Positions 25,762 through 37,232 of a stretch of 64,000 nt of DNA are shown in pieces. Position 1 is the first letter of the stretch. Every line of letters starts with the position of its first letter. Both the position numbers and the translations under genes were made by a program. The DNA comes from Marisa cornuarietis (taxonomy: Eukaryota > Mollusca > Gastropoda > Architaenioglossa > Ampullariidae). Location of the stretch: contig SMMW01000596.1 of assembly GCA_004794655.1 (NCBI GenBank), positions 558,001 through 622,000 of the forward strand, read 5' to 3'. The notes beneath the pieces are model-generated. The model was not told the origin of the DNA, ran no database searches, and saw only the letters and a program-made list of their open reading frames with translations.

Positions 25762-25779
25762 TGGTGTCAGAAATATGGA
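25762..25779 (+). promoter_or_regulatory. Candidate primer-binding site
   Basis: TGG directly after the LTR end, followed by TGTCAGAA. Position and the TGG start fit a tRNA primer site. I do not assign the tRNA. Confidence 0.6.
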
Positions 25780-26477
25780 TCGACTCAACCCACCAGAACC
25801 ATTGCAGCTACAAGGTAATATAGCAGATAACTGGAACCGCTTTAAGCAAGCTTTTCAAATCTACCAAGTAGCAAGTGGCCTAGAAACTAAAAGCAGAAGG
25901 GTACAGAGCATGACACTGCTTCCCATTCTGGGACCAGAAGCAATAGACATATACAATATGTTCCTATGGCCAGCAGCTTAATGCAAGGAACACTGCGATG
26001 CAGCAAATGATTTCATACAGTTCACTGCATTCTCAATAAATTTGAACAATACCGTGCCCCAAGAAAGAATGTCACCATCGAGAGACATGTTTTTTCTCAC
26101 GAAATCAAAATGAAGGTAAAAGATTTGATACTTTCCTAACGGACTTGAAAATTAAAGCAAGAACATGCGAATTTGGAATGCTGAAAGAGTCATTAATTAA
26201 GGACAGAGTTGTGGGAGGCATCAGTAGTGACCAGCTACGATCAAGACTACTACAAGAAGCTGATCTCTCGCTCCAGAAAGCAGAGGACCTGTGCCGAATA
26301 TCAGAAGCGTCAGAGGCACAAGTCAGACTCATGAAAGAAGATCTGCAAACTGTCAGCGCCATTAAGAAGAAAGAAGCGGAGGAGACAGAAGGACAAACCA
26401 TACAACAACCACTGACAAAGTCTGCATCTACTGTGGCAAACGACACCAGCCAAGCAAATCTCCAGCGTATGGGGTGA
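25775..26477 (+). pseudogene. Gag remnant of the Gypsy element
   Basis: It begins MDRLNPPEPLQLQGN, a typical capsid start (DNWNRFKQAFQIYQVASGL), then hits a stop at about 25979 and shifts frame. A second open part (26145-26477) reads LKIKARTCEFGMLKESL and RSRLLQEADL. The frame is disrupted, so no functional product. Confidence 0.7.
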
Positions 26478-26487
26478 CCTGTAAGAG

Positions 26488-28089
26488 ATGCGGAAAAAGA
26501 ATCACTTTGCTGCAGTATGCAAATCCAAGCCTGTACATACCATTGAACACTCGTCACAATCAGACTACGATGCTTTCAATGCAGCTGTCAATCAAGCATC
26601 AAACACATCCACAGAGTGGACTTCAATGGTCAGCGTACAAGGGCGTCGTATCACCTTCACTCTGGACACTGGCGCACAGGTCAGCATATTGCCACACAGT
26701 CTTTATCGTCGACTGAAGAAAACGCAACTTCAAACCTCTAAGGCTCATCTAACAACATACAGTGGTGAAAGACTTTTTGTCATCGGTAAGGGCACGCTTA
26801 CTTGCACCACTAAAGACAAAAAATATGACATTGAATTCCAGATTGTTAATATAAACACAAAGCCAATCTTGGGACTGCCCAGCTGCCAGACCCTCAGTCT
26901 AATTCAACGCATCGAGGTCATTGATGATGATCCAGCTTTATCAGAGTACGCTGATGTATTTCAAGGCCTTGGAAATATGACACATACATATAAAATCAAA
27001 CTTAACACTACAGTGTCTCCTGTAGTTCATGCGCCAAGGAAAATTCCTGCTGCTCTCCGAGATGAATTAAAGAAAGAGTTTCAGCGAATGGGAAAAGGTG
27101 TCATTGAGAAAGTGGACTACCCGACTGACTGGGTAAATTCCCTGGTCGTTGTAGAGAAGAAAGGCGGTGGATTGCGAATATGCTTAGACCCACGATATCT
27201 TAACAAAGCAGTGAAACGTGAGCGCTATCATTGAGGAAATAATAGTTTGGCAAATCAGGCTGGACAAAGAAAGCTCTGACCTGACCACATTCAGCACACC
27301 TTTCGGTCGATACAAGTTCTGCCGTTTACCGTTCGGGCTGAATTCTTCTGGAGAGGATTTTGCCAAGCGATTTCACCAGGCATTTGAACACATTCCAGGA
27401 GTTGAAACCTACATGGACAAAATGCTGATAGGTGGCAAGACTTCAGAAGAACATGATTGATGAAAGTTCTTGAAACTGAAAGAGCAGACGGCATCAAGCT
27501 GAAGCCTTCCAAGTGCAGCCTACGTGTGAATGAAGTAAAATTCGTTGGCCATGTAATATCGCATAATGGACTGAAGCCAGATTCCAGTAAAATTCAAGCT
27601 ATTCAAGATATACCATCTCCATCCAACCGCAAGGAACTGGAGAGGTTTCTCGGCATGGTAAACTATTTATGCAAATTTCTTCCCAACCTCTCAGCTATAA
27701 CAGCACATTTGCGGGATTTGCTCAAGCAGGATAATGATCTTCAGTGCCTACAACAATATGAAAATGCCATCAATGAGCTAAAAATAGTTACTCAGTCTCC
27801 AGTTGATTGTGATTGTGAGAAGAGAAACGCTCAAATAGAAAAAGAAATGTTGGCGGTAGTTTTCGGCATGGAACACTTCCACTACCATATTTATGGGCGC
27901 CCAGTAACGGTAGAAAGTGACCATAAGCCTCTGGAATCAATCCTCAAGAAGCCATTGCCAGCAGCGCCTCCAAGGCTTCAAAGAATGTTGCTGCGTCTGA
28001 TGAAGTATAATATTGAAGTGGTCTACAAAGCAGGAAAAGAAATCCACATATCAGACACATTGTCCAGGGCTGCTCTTACTTCACAGTAA
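26488..28089 (+). pseudogene. Protease, RT and RNase H remnants of the Gypsy element
   Basis: The protease motif LDTGAQ lies at about 26661-26679. RT block VNSLVVVEKKGGGLRICLD lies near 27.13-27.19 kb. A short internal deletion and stop follow at about 27230. Then come FSTPFGRYKFCRLPFGLNS and a YMDK box at about 27411, so the second catalytic Asp of the usual YxDD is altered. RNase H (about 27.8-28.05 kb) keeps ESDHKPLESI but lacks its first part. The breaks show it is inactive. Confidence 0.78.
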
Positions 28090-28118
28090 CCAACAAGCGA
28101 TGACTGGGAGGCTCAGAT

Positions 28119-29450
28119 TCACCTCATTGTGAACAGTCTACCGATTTCCAATGAAACGCTGGACCTATTTAAACAAGACTTGAACAAAGACCCAGCTCTA
28201 CAGTCACTGAAAACATTTATCCTGTCAGGATGGCCACAGGAGAAAAAGATATTCCTGAAGAAATAAGAGCATACAAAGGTTTTAAAGATGAGCTGTTTAA
28301 AGGTGAACAACTGATAGTTCCAAAGACACTGCAACATGATATGCTACAGAGACTACACCAAGGACACATGGGCCGTGACAAGTGCCTAGCGAAGGCCAAA
28401 GAAGTCTTTTTCTGGATTGGAATGACGACTCAGATCATCAGTCTGGTTACTAGATGCTCAATCTGCAACCAGTTTCAGAACAGTCAGCAAAAGGAGCCCT
28501 TAATGTTACACGAGACGCCATCTGTACCATGGCAAAAGCTTGATGCGGATCTATTCCAATACGATGGAAAACAGTTTCTCATGATTGTTGATTATTACAG
28601 CAAGCTTTTTTAGGTATCCCTCCTGCAAGCTACGCGAAAGGTTGATGTCATTCTGGCAATGAAATCTCAGTTTGCACGTTACGGCATCCCCCGAGAGCTC
28701 CTGCCAAACATTTGATCTCAGTTCAGCAGTGTAAAGTTCGCCAAATTCTCTAAAGAGTGGGGATTTCAGCACACTTCTTCCAGCCCTAAACACTCACAGT
28801 CCAATGGCCTAGCCGAGCGTAGCATACAGACCATAAAAAACATTATGAAGAAAGCAAAGGTGTGAGGCCAAGACCCATACATTGCCATCCTACAATACAG
28901 AAGTACCCCGCTACCAAATGGTGCATCACCAGCACAATTGCTGATGAACAGATTTCTCAGAACCAGACTTCCAGCTACAGACGTATACCTCAGACCAAGC
29001 ATTCCGAACTGGCAGCAGTTTCAGCATGCAGCAAAAAAGCAGCGAGAGCATCAGGCCAAGGATTACAACAAGACGGCATTGTCACAGCCGTTTCCCCCTC
29101 TTCAGCCCGGAGACACTGTCCGCATGCAGAAGGACATGAACAGCACCTGGAAGCCAGCCACCGTAGTCTCTGCAACTTCAGAACCACGGTCCCACATTGT
29201 CCGAACTGAAGATGGTGCTACATATCGCAGAAACAGGGTCATGTTGGAGAAGAATAAGGAACCAGCACCAAAGCTATCGAGGACAGAAGAACCCGATGCC
29301 AGCGTCGATCTGTCTGTGACCTTAAATACAACCAGCGCTGAAGCAGCATCTGACCCTGCACGTGACAGTCAGGCCCAGCCGGTGGTCACCACACGCTATG
29401 GCAGGCAAAGCCGACCTCCTGTGCGATTTCCACATACGTTGCAATCTTGA
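28119..29450 (+). pseudogene. Integrase remnant of the Gypsy element
   Basis: An HHCC zinc-binding segment (about 28.35-28.47 kb: LHQGHMGRDKC then CSICNQF) is followed by FLMIVDYYSKLF, then stops and frame changes. The last open part (28938-29450) reads FPPLQPGDTVRMQKD and ends SRPPVRF, the usual C-terminal region. The downstream sequence holds an AC microsatellite (about 29649-29703) before the polypurine tract. Confidence 0.72.
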
Positions 29451-29646
29451 CATTGAATTATTGTTTGTTGACTATAATTACTGATGTTACGTTATATTAA
29501 TGTTTTTTTTATTTGACCGCTTCAGTATATCAACATTCCTTTTTTTTATTCATATCACAATACAGTACAGCAATACAATAGCACTAACAAAGCTCCCACA
29601 TAGATAAGAAACAATAAAGCACATAAACAACAAAAAGAAACAAATC

Positions 29647-29705
<59 letters not shown>

Positions 29706-29868
29706 CACACATGCACACTTTTACATCTTCTTCCCTCGTTTCTTCTACCTTTGCTTGCCGTACAATGCACAAATAAAATTGCATTACATGAAATAGACTG
29801 TCACCATCACGCTTCTGTGGACAGGTTCTTATACAACTTCACATTAAGACGTTATATTAATGTTGTTG

Positions 29869-30010
29869 ACAAGAAGAAAGATGTAGCAGTAGTAGGGCAA
29901 GGGTAGAAGTAAGCTGAAGGCAAGGAGATTGACATGACGGATGTATGACGTAGAATGTATGACGTAGTAAGAATGACGTAGAATGTATGATGTAGCAGGG
30001 GACGGTTGAA
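29869..30010 (+). repeat. Polypurine tract and left part of the 3' LTR
   Basis: A run of A/G (GACAAGAAGAAAGA) is followed at 29882 by the LTR start TGTAGCAG. The LTR then carries a small expansion of a GAATGTATGACGTA motif not present in the 5' LTR and is cut at about 30010 by the L2. Confidence 0.82.
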
Positions 30011-31785
30011 TAATAATAATAATAATAGTGAAGATTTTTATAGCGCATATTCACACTCATAGAGAGCATGCTCTTAGCGCTTAAAACGAGGAAGAGACGT
30101 GGACTAAGTAGACACAGAACAAAGGGACGAAAGAAAACGACAGTACTGACGAAACAGAAAACATTAAAAGGCATCAAGTAACAGGAACAGAAAAATATAG
30201 TGATTCTGCGAGAAAGATGGGTAAAGTAGCAAGAGGGAAGGGGGCGGGGTTAAGAAGGACGAGCTTTGTGTTGACTGTGTTAGGAGTAATGCTCAAGGAA
30301 GAGGTGCGTTTTCAGTGCAGATTTGAAAGATTCAGTTGTAGGAAGGTGGCGGATATGGAAAGGAAGAGAGTTCCATTGTTTTGCAGCACAGTAGCCAAAA
30401 GTCCTGTGACCATATGTTGTTGTTCTGGTGACAGGAACAGTTAGGATACGGTCGTCAGACGAAGAGCGTAGTTGTCTGGACGGAGAGTAAGGTATGAGAA
30501 GTTCAGAGAAATATTCAGGACAGGAGCCAGCAAAGAAATTAAAACACAGCACAGACAGTTTGTACTGAATGCGAGAACGGATGGGTAGCCAGTGTAGAAA
30601 ACGAAGGAGAGGAGTGACATGGTCCCGTTTCCTTGCTCTAAGTACCAGACGCGCAGCAGAGTTCTGTACTCTCTGGAGTCTCTCAATGAGGTAGTCAGGG
30701 CAGCCTGGCAGCAAGGAGTTGCAGTAGTCAAGTCGAGAAAGAACAAACGCACAGACAAGAGTGTTGGTAGCGCGTGTAGAGAGAAAGTGACGGATAGCAC
30801 TGATCTTACGGAGCTCATAATAGGCAGACCGACAGACAGATGCTACATGTCTATCGAGTGTCATGTCATCAGAGACAATAAATCCCAGATTCCTAACAGA
30901 TGACGTGAAGGTCATGTTGCTGTCGCCCACCTTGATGTGATTGGGCAGACTGACGAGTGAAGGTTGATGTCTTCTTCTATGGCACAAGAGGGCTTCCGTT
31001 TTATCATCATTTAGTTTAAGCTTGTTTTTTAGCATCCAGCCCTTGACATCACTGATACAAGCTTCTATAGAGCTAATAGCAGAGTAAGACTCAGCTGGCG
31101 GAGTGGAACAGTAAAGCTGCGTGTCATCAGCATAGGATTGATGAGAAACCTGGTGAGACCGGATGCATGATGAAAGGGGCTTAGTATACAGGATGAACAG
31201 AACTGGGCCAAGTACTGAGCCTTGGGGAACACCACAGAAAAGTGAAGCAGGGCGAGATGTCTGACCATCAACTGACACAGTCTGGGTCCTATCAGTGAGA
31301 TAGGAGTTGAACCATGAGAGGGCAGGTCCAGAAATCCCGTAGAGGGTGTGAAGTCTGTGAAGAAGCAGAGAGTGGTCTATAGTGTCAAATGCAGCAGACA
31401 GGTCCAGTAGGGTTAATGGAGAGACATCACCACTGTCAAGAGCAGATAATATGTCTGTTGTCACTTTAATAAGAGTGGTCTCGGTGCTGTGGAAAGGTCT
31501 ATACGCCGACTGAGCTTGTGGGATAAGATGGTGCTCTTGTAAGTAGGCCCAGAGCTGTGTCAAAACTATTTTCTCTATGATCTTAGAGAGAAAAGACAAG
31601 TTGGAAACTGGACGGTAGTTGTTCAGGACATTGACGTCAAGCGTGGATTTCTTTAGAAGTGGCCTCACCACCGCATTTTTGAACAAAGATGGGAAAACAC
31701 CTGACGACAGGCTGACATTTACAATATTAGTGATGGCAGGAAGTAGAGTATCTAGGCACTCGAGCAGAAGGCTTGTGGGCATCGG
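30011..31785 (-). mobile_element. L2-type non-LTR retrotransposon, 5'-truncated, nested in the Gypsy 3' LTR
   Basis: On the minus strand an open frame of about 500 codons (30280-31785) covers the RT: NNYRPVSNLSFLSKIIEK, LLDLSAAFDTIDHSLL, GVPQGSVLGPVLF and SYADDTQLY. The three catalytic Asp residues are kept and no stop is seen. The 3' UTR ends in a TAA/AAT tail (30011-30025) as in L2/CR1 elements. The endonuclease end is missing. The LTR resumes at 31786 with GATGAGAGAAAC. At least five other 3' end copies of this family occur in the window. Confidence 0.88.
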
Positions 31786-31842
31786 ATGAGAGAAACGACA
31801 GAGAATGGAAGCCAAAAGAGAATAAAGACGCTTCCTATTACA
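31786..31842 (+). repeat. Right part of the Gypsy 3' LTR
   Basis: It matches bases 25706-25761 of the 5' LTR (GAGAGAAACGA, GGAAGCCAAAA, AATAAAGACG, TTCCTATTACA), then the flank GAAT. Confidence 0.82.
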
Positions 31843-32339
31843 GAATCGCGCAAGGAACTGAGGTTTACTACAAAAAAACTAAAAAAATTTAAAAACCATT
31901 AGTTTACCTACAATACGAGAATGCAAATTTATATTCTTCAACTACAAAGATTATAAGATTACAAGGAAAGAAATACGAATATAATAGAGATGAAAGAATT
32001 TGAGCAGTCAAATCTGACTGACAGCGACACACATTCTACGTTCTTATAAATAATTGAACAAAAAGCAACTGGAGACATTCACATACCTTTTTGACCAACG
32101 GCGACAGCTTTACCCGTTACTGGTTGCCATTACAGGGGTCCCTAGTATGTTAATCTGCCCGCGCGCCATTAATTATTAACGGCTGTCTCCTCGGAGATAT
32201 TTTGACCTTGAATTTCTTAACAAGATGGCTGCTCCTGTTGTGCGACGTCTGCAGCTCTCCATGCCTTTTCTCAATCTTCTATACATCGTCTTCGATTATT
32301 GACTGCTCCCGTCTGTATACTCGACGTGTGTTAGACTTG

Positions 32340-32900
32340 GAGTGTCGCGACTGTGTGTGATGACGATGATCGTGTGCACGGACTTCGCTAGGCCCTTTGT
32401 TTATCTCAGATGTTTGTGTCCGTTAGCACTAGCCGACAAGATGGCGGACCAATCCTCACTTAGGGCCGCTCCCGGCTTCGTTACTCCCGTGAGCTCTTGC
32501 TTCATCTTCGCTCCTCTACCTCCTTTTTTGGAGTTTTCCTGCTCTACATGTGGACATTCTGCTGCTCTCTCCATCTGGCAGTCACAGATGTAAGAAGACA
32601 CGGCGCGTGAAGCTGAGACTCAAGAAGTTTTGTCTTGACGATCGACACAAGAGTCCACCTCGTCCATCGGTCTTGTTATCTAACGTCCAGTCGCTTACTA
32701 ACAAGACTGACGAGCTTGAAGCATAATTGAGGCAACTTCCCATTACAGAGGAATACTTGTTTCCTGGTATTTATTGGAACTTGGCTGCGTGAAAGTAACT
32801 CTGATCAAGACATTACCGGCTTCTATGGCCCGTTTAGATCAGATAGATCTGCTACCCTTACCGGTAAGGCACGGGGTGGAGACATGTTTCTAGATCAACA
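32340..32900 (+). mobile_element. CR1/L2-like endonuclease fragment, decayed
   Basis: Read with frame breaks, it gives LLSNVQSLTNKTDEL and, further on, GFYGPFRSDRSATLTGKARG, the opening of a non-LTR endonuclease domain (the NARSLxNKxDEL block). Stops are frequent. The sequence between 31843 and 32340 shows nothing I can name. Confidence 0.6.
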
Positions 32901-33044
32901 AAAGTACAGTAATACTGTGTTCACGATTTCTCTACACCTATTTTACCATTTTACCATTCATGCTTCAATATAGAGCTGCCTCTAACTGCCCTATAGAATA
33001 AATAAAGTTTACTATCTTCTTTTATTCTTTTATGTCACAGCCAC

Positions 33045-34030
33045 TCGCGCTCATCTAATGCCTGGATGTTTGCGCTTTCTTTCACAAACAACTCTGACTC
33101 TTTTGCAGGCCTGTGTACATTTAATTATATCAGCTAAACATGGTAAAATAATTAAAATAAATTCTACGGTACAAAAAAACAACTAATTCTTAATAATACA
33201 CATTCCGAAAAATTACTAATTACTCAACCACTCTAATTAATAAATATTCTAATAGAAAGTACTTGTTTAAAGTCCGGAACGCAGTCTTTTATCACTGTTC
33301 TTTCTTGAAACTGTTCTTTATTTCAGTCACTGGGAAAATGATGATTCAAAAATTCCGAAGAAAAATAACTACATATAGTCTACAACACACCCCAAACCAT
33401 AAACGCTGTCTCTGGGGATGAGCAGCCCAACCTTTTAACCATAAACGCTGCCTCTCGGGGCCAGAAGTTGAAAATGAAATGACGCTGCCTCTAGGGACGA
33501 GCGACCCAACCTTTTCTTTACAGACACCGCCTCTGGGGGAACAGGCGTTACACAAATTGGGACGAGCGACAGTATTACCCCTGGCCGAAGTCTCCAGGGT
33601 ACGAATAACTCCAGCTAGTTGCACCTATAACAGTCACAAGAAAAACAAATTACTAATACATATTTATGTCATTAATTATAATAATAGTGAAGATTTTTAT
33701 AGCGCATATTCACACTCATAGAGAGCATGCTCTTAGCGCTTAAAACGTGGAAGAGACGTGGACTAAATAGATACAGAGCAAAGGGAACGAAAGAAAACGA
33801 CAGTACTGACGGCGAAACAGAAAACAAAAGGCATCAAGTAACCGGAACATAGAAATATAGTGATTCTGGGGTAAAGTAGCAAGAGGGAAGGGGGGGATAA
33901 GAAGGACTAGCAATACAGGAAAATTCAGCTTCTACAAAAAACTCCGAGATACTACAAAAACTAGAGCAACGCAACTTTCTCGGAAGACGCAGCCTCCACT
34001 CCCCTACCCGCAGTGTCTCGGCACTTGCTG
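33045..34030 (-). repeat. Dispersed repeat X, copy 3, inverted, interrupted by an L2 end
   Basis: The reverse complement carries GACTTTAAACAAGTACTTT, GTAATTAGTAATTTTT and, at its far end, CTCCACTCCCCTACCCGC, the complement of the segment in copies 1 and 2. An L2 3' end is inserted at 33675-33912. The middle holds three variants of a CTCTGGGGAYGAGC motif. Confidence 0.65.
33675..33912 (-). mobile_element. L2-type 3' end fragment
   Basis: About 240 bases matching the 3' UTR of the L2 at 30.0-30.25 kb in the same orientation, starting with GTGAAGATTTTTATAGCGCA after an AT-rich tail. Confidence 0.82.
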
Positions 34031-34099
34031 TGTCTCTCTTGCCCTATCTAAAAAAAATCTTTGAGTCATGCGCCAGGTGCGACTTGGCTATCCGCGCTG

Positions 34100-34385
34100 T
34101 ACTGACTAATAAGTCATCGTCCCCCTCTGTGACATCTTACCACCTTTAAGTCTACACTTAAGACACATTTTATAGAACGGCGACTTCTCTTTGACCCTGT
34201 CCTAACAATGAGCGTGCATAACCTGTGTCTGCAAATTACTTTGTGTATGAGTGAGTGTATGTTGTAGAAGTGAGAGTCTGTTATATGTGAATGTGGGTGC
34301 ATGGCTGCTGGTGACTCTGCAAATTATTTATGTAAAGCGCTTTGAGCTAATCATTGAGAAAGCGATATATAAATCCTCCTCTTTT
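34100..34385 (+). mobile_element. Second L2/CR1-like 3' end fragment
   Basis: Codes LKTHFIERRLLFD, the C-terminal end typical of such RTs, followed by a 3' UTR ending GTAAAGCGCTTTGAG and GCGATATATAAATCC. It is a different family from the L2 with the ATGCGCTATA end. Confidence 0.6.
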
Positions 34386-34491
34386 CATCATTGTTATCTT
34401 GAATTATGCCCCTACACAAACTACGAGGTACACACTCGTTATAACTCGTGCTGCGATGGATAAAAAGATCGGTACCTTGTTACTGCGACAG

Positions 34492-34812
34492 GTTACACAG
34501 TCCAGATAGACACCGCGTCAAGAGGATCGTATGGACGGGTCAAAGTGCAGCACATGGGCTACTGGGGCTTCGTATGTCCATCCGGCTTCGACCGCAACGA
34601 CGCCAACGTCATTTGCAGAGAGGCTGACTACACCGGGGGCTGGGCCGTGGTCGACAATTCCAACTACGATAGCTCCACGCTTCGCTGGCTGTCCAACATT
34701 GACTGCGACGGCAGCGAGTCTCACCTCAGCCGGTGCCGGAACCTCATCTGGGGAAACGCCAGCGACTGCGGCAACACTGGATTCGCCGCCGTCTACTGCA
34801 ACAGAGAGGCCG
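34492..34812 (+). CDS. Exon 16: SRCR domain 10 (type a), whole domain
   Basis: A 321-base exon, phase 1 at both ends, with acceptor TGCGACAG at 34491 and donor GTAAAG at 34813. It reads GYTVQID, GYWGFVC, DANVICREADY, SNIDCDGSESHLSRC, SDC and AVYC. Six cysteines. The donor is weaker than others in the gene. Confidence 0.88.
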
Positions 34813-35160
34813 GTAAAGGGCCGACGACCTGGGGCCGAAGGCGGCAGTCTGATGACTACTTAATAAACCATGTGTCAGTCCGTGGTGTAAATTGAATAAA
34901 TCGCATAGTTCTTTGGGTCAACTGGTATAACATAATAATCCATACACTTCTTTGCTTCAGTCCATGTAGTCTAGGACATTAGTTTCCTCAAATAAGCTCT
35001 TAAACTACTAAAGCAAGCATTCAGGTCTTATCGGGGTAGTGGATAGCTGAGTGGAAGAGAAGTCGTAAAGACGCACCTTATGCTTACAGAATAAAATATA
35101 TGTAATGCATCAGAAGAGAATAAGCTGTTTAGTATATTTACGTTCCTCAAATCTTCCCAG

Positions 35161-35339
35161 ACACCCAGTTCCGTCTGGTTAACGGCACACAGACGACGGG
35201 TCGAGTGGAGGTGTCGATGGACCAGGACAACAGCGGTTCAATATGTAGCGAGGGTTGGACCGACGTGGAGGCCGCCGTGGCTTGCAAGAGTATGGGGTTC
35301 AAATCTGGACGGTTCCTTGGCGCAGGCACCTTCGGGCAG
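35161..35339 (+). CDS. Exon 17: SRCR domain 11 (type b), first half
   Basis: The acceptor is TCTTCCCAG at 35160. It reads TQFRLVNG, GRVEV, SGSICSEGW and AAVACKSMGF. Two donors lie five bases apart (35340 and 35345); only the first ends in phase 0 and joins exon 18 in frame. Confidence 0.84.
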
Positions 35340-35549
35340 GTCAGGTGACAGTCTCACGTTATGGAAGTGCTAGTTACTATAATCAATACACTAATTATAC
35401 AACGCACAGTTAACGACAGTTCAGGCACTACTCCAGCCACTAGACTGTTCTGACTGTTTTAGCACACGTGTTATTTGACAAGGTTCAGCCTAAACACTGC
35501 TATCTGTCCAACAAGGTTTGACTTTGCACATATGTTGTCTGTCCGACAG

Positions 35550-35703
35550 GGACTGAGTTACTTGCTGCTCACTCGCGTAAACTGCTCTCGCGCGGCATCC
35601 TCTCAAACCCTGCTGGACTGCGATCTGTCGCTCAGCGGCCTCGGATACACAACCTGCTCGTATTCTAATTATGGTCCTAGAGTACAGTGTTTTGATAAAC
35701 CAG
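35550..35703 (+). CDS. Exon 18: SRCR domain 11, second half
   Basis: The acceptor is GTCCGACAG at 35549 (phase 0) and the donor is GTGAGA at 35704 (phase 1). It reads GLSYLLLTRVNC, QTLLDC, YTTC and PRVQC. Frame and cysteine order complete domain 11. Confidence 0.84.
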
Positions 35704-35951
35704 GTGAGAAGCATCCTGCAGAAGCCAAAAAAACAGAAACACTTTCTCCTTATTAACGCAAGAAGTTCGTCCGACGACTGGTAGCTTTTGAGGTCAATAG
35801 ACGGACAAACCTATAATCTCATAAATGTAATATTGAGTGCCAAATTTCTAGATATATACTATTAATTTGTTTATAGTTATCATCTTACTTCAGTTAATTA
35901 AAAAGACGTATTAAATCTGGCACTTTCCTAACAGACTGATATTTGTTTTAG

Positions 35952-36284
35952 TCCGATTAACGGGGACAAGACAAGAGAATTACGGGCGAGTGGAAGTCTA
36001 TATCAATGACAGCTGGACAGCTGTGTGCGACCAGGGCTTTGACCAGACGGCGGCACACGTGGCCTGCAGGTCCCTGGGATTCTCGTACGCGCTCCGTCAG
36101 TGTTGTTCTGCTCTTGGACCGCTGGGTACGAGCCCAGTCGATGCCAGACAAATTGGCTTCAAGATCAACGCATGCGGAGGTGATGAGGCTACATTAATGA
36201 ACTGCACCTTCAGCACAACAGCTGCCTGCCCCTCGGGAAAATACGCCAGCGTCCTGTGTTCTGACACTTCACTCCAAGAACAGA
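35952..36284 (+). CDS. Exon 19: SRCR domain 12 (type c, extra vicinal Cys)
   Basis: A 333-base exon, phase 1 at both ends, with acceptor TTGTTTTAG at 35951 and donor GTGAGT at 36285. It reads VRLTGT, YGRVEVYI, TAVCDQGFDQTAAHVACRSLGF, RQCCSALG, NACGGDEATLMNC, AAC and KYASVLC. Eight cysteines, with the same adjacent pair as domains 9, 15 and 18. Confidence 0.9.
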
Positions 36285-36573
36285 GTGAGTTGCACACCAA
36301 GCTGCTGTGAATTAAAGTGCAGTATTTCGATTTTATTTTTTTACTGATATTTATGCGTTCACCTTGACTAAGCAAGGAAAACTTGAATCACGGGTGTAGA
36401 TTTTTTCCAAAGCTGCTTTAAACTTATAAGCTTCTGCTTGCACGTATTCCCCTTCTCTCTCACTCACACAGACGTAGTTTTACTGATAATATTTTTTAAA
36501 GATAGAGGGAAAAAGGCCGATGTCTCTCTTCATTCAGTAAGAGTTGAAGATCTTTCTGTCCAAGCACTGACAG

Positions 36574-36738
36574 TGCGACTATCTGGACCAGGAGGGAACT
36601 ATGGCACGGTGGAAGTCAACCGTTACGGACTGTGGGGCCCGGTGTGTAACAGCAACTGGGACGATCGTGACGCTAACGCCACCTGCCGAGGTCTTGGGTA
36701 CAGTCACGGCGTCTCCTTCTTCGGAGATGATGCTCCAG
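36574..36738 (+). CDS. Exon 20: SRCR domain 13 (type a), first half
   Basis: The acceptor is CACTGACAG at 36573 and the donor is GTAAGT at 36739, phase 1 at both ends. It reads VRLSGPGGNYGTVEV (the first codon is split), GLWGPVCNSNWDDRDANATCRGLGY. The next intron carries the tRNA-derived SINE. Confidence 0.86.
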
Positions 36739-36817
36739 GTAAGTTCTTTAGGCTGTAAGGTCAGTAATGGTGTTAATCTTATCTTACGAATTCCTTTAAA
36801 TTCTTGTCAAATTTCCT

Positions 36818-37002
36818 GGGCGGTCCGGTGGCGCAACGGTTAGCGTCTGTCACCAATACAGTGAAGGTTGGCTGTCCTAGGTTCAGTTCTCGTCTCGGGC
36901 ACGCTGTTCTTTCTCTGCATGTGGCATCTGTTTACAGGGTTGGCTGCCTTGCCGTGATATAGCCTTAGTTGCTGGCTCGGCGTAAAACACCAATTAAAAA
37001 AA
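36818..37002 (+). mobile_element. tRNA-derived SINE, 185 bp, with 14-bp target duplication
   Basis: The head has an A-box-like TGGCGCAACGG and a B-box-like GGTTCAGTTCT spaced as in tRNA genes. The tail ends GGCGTAAAACACCAATTAAA, similar to the conserved tails of molluscan SINEs as I recall them. It is flanked by TTGTCAAATTTCCT at 36804-36817 and 37003-37016. It lies in the intron of domain 13. Confidence 0.87.
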
Positions 37003-37091
37003 TTGTCAAATTTCCTTGATTTTTACACATCCTAAACTGTAGGTATCTAATGACAATCAAACTGTGAAAGATGTAGTAACGTCTTTTCTAG

Positions 37092-37232
37092 AAACCCCCA
37101 TTCTCGTGGGCGACTTCCAGTGCTCAGGGCAGGAGTCCTCGCTGGCAGGATGCTCTTTTAAGGACAGCAGCGACGACGTCAGCTGCTTGGAAAGGCAGGT
37201 GGTTGCTGGGGTTCTCTGTTCCCGCAATGCTG
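37092..37232 (+). CDS. Exon 21: SRCR domain 13, second half
   Basis: The acceptor is CTTTTCTAG at 37091 and the donor is GTAGGT at 37233, phase 1 at both ends. It reads ILVGDFQCSGQESSLAGC, DVSC and GVLC, completing six cysteines with exon 20. Confidence 0.86.

Larger units (their letters stand above)
25613..31842 (+). mobile_element. Gypsy-type LTR retrotransposon, terminal-complete but decayed, carrying a nested L2
   Basis: Terminal repeats start TGTAGCAGTAGTAGGG and end CTATTACA. The element is flanked by GAAT on both sides (25609-25612 and 31843-31846). A primer-binding-like TGGTGTCAGAA follows the left LTR at once, and a purine tract (29869-29881) precedes the right LTR. Between them lie remnants of gag, aspartic protease, RT, RNase H and integrase in the usual order, broken by stops, frameshifts and small deletions. 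An L2 sits inside the right LTR. It is an old genomic copy with no intact polyprotein, in the 9.2-kb intron between domains 9 and 10. Confidence 0.87.

Noticed and set aside
32342..32593. Small 83-codon ORF as a host gene
   Set aside because: It has no recognisable domain and runs directly into a decayed non-LTR endonuclease, so it is probably the element's 5' region.
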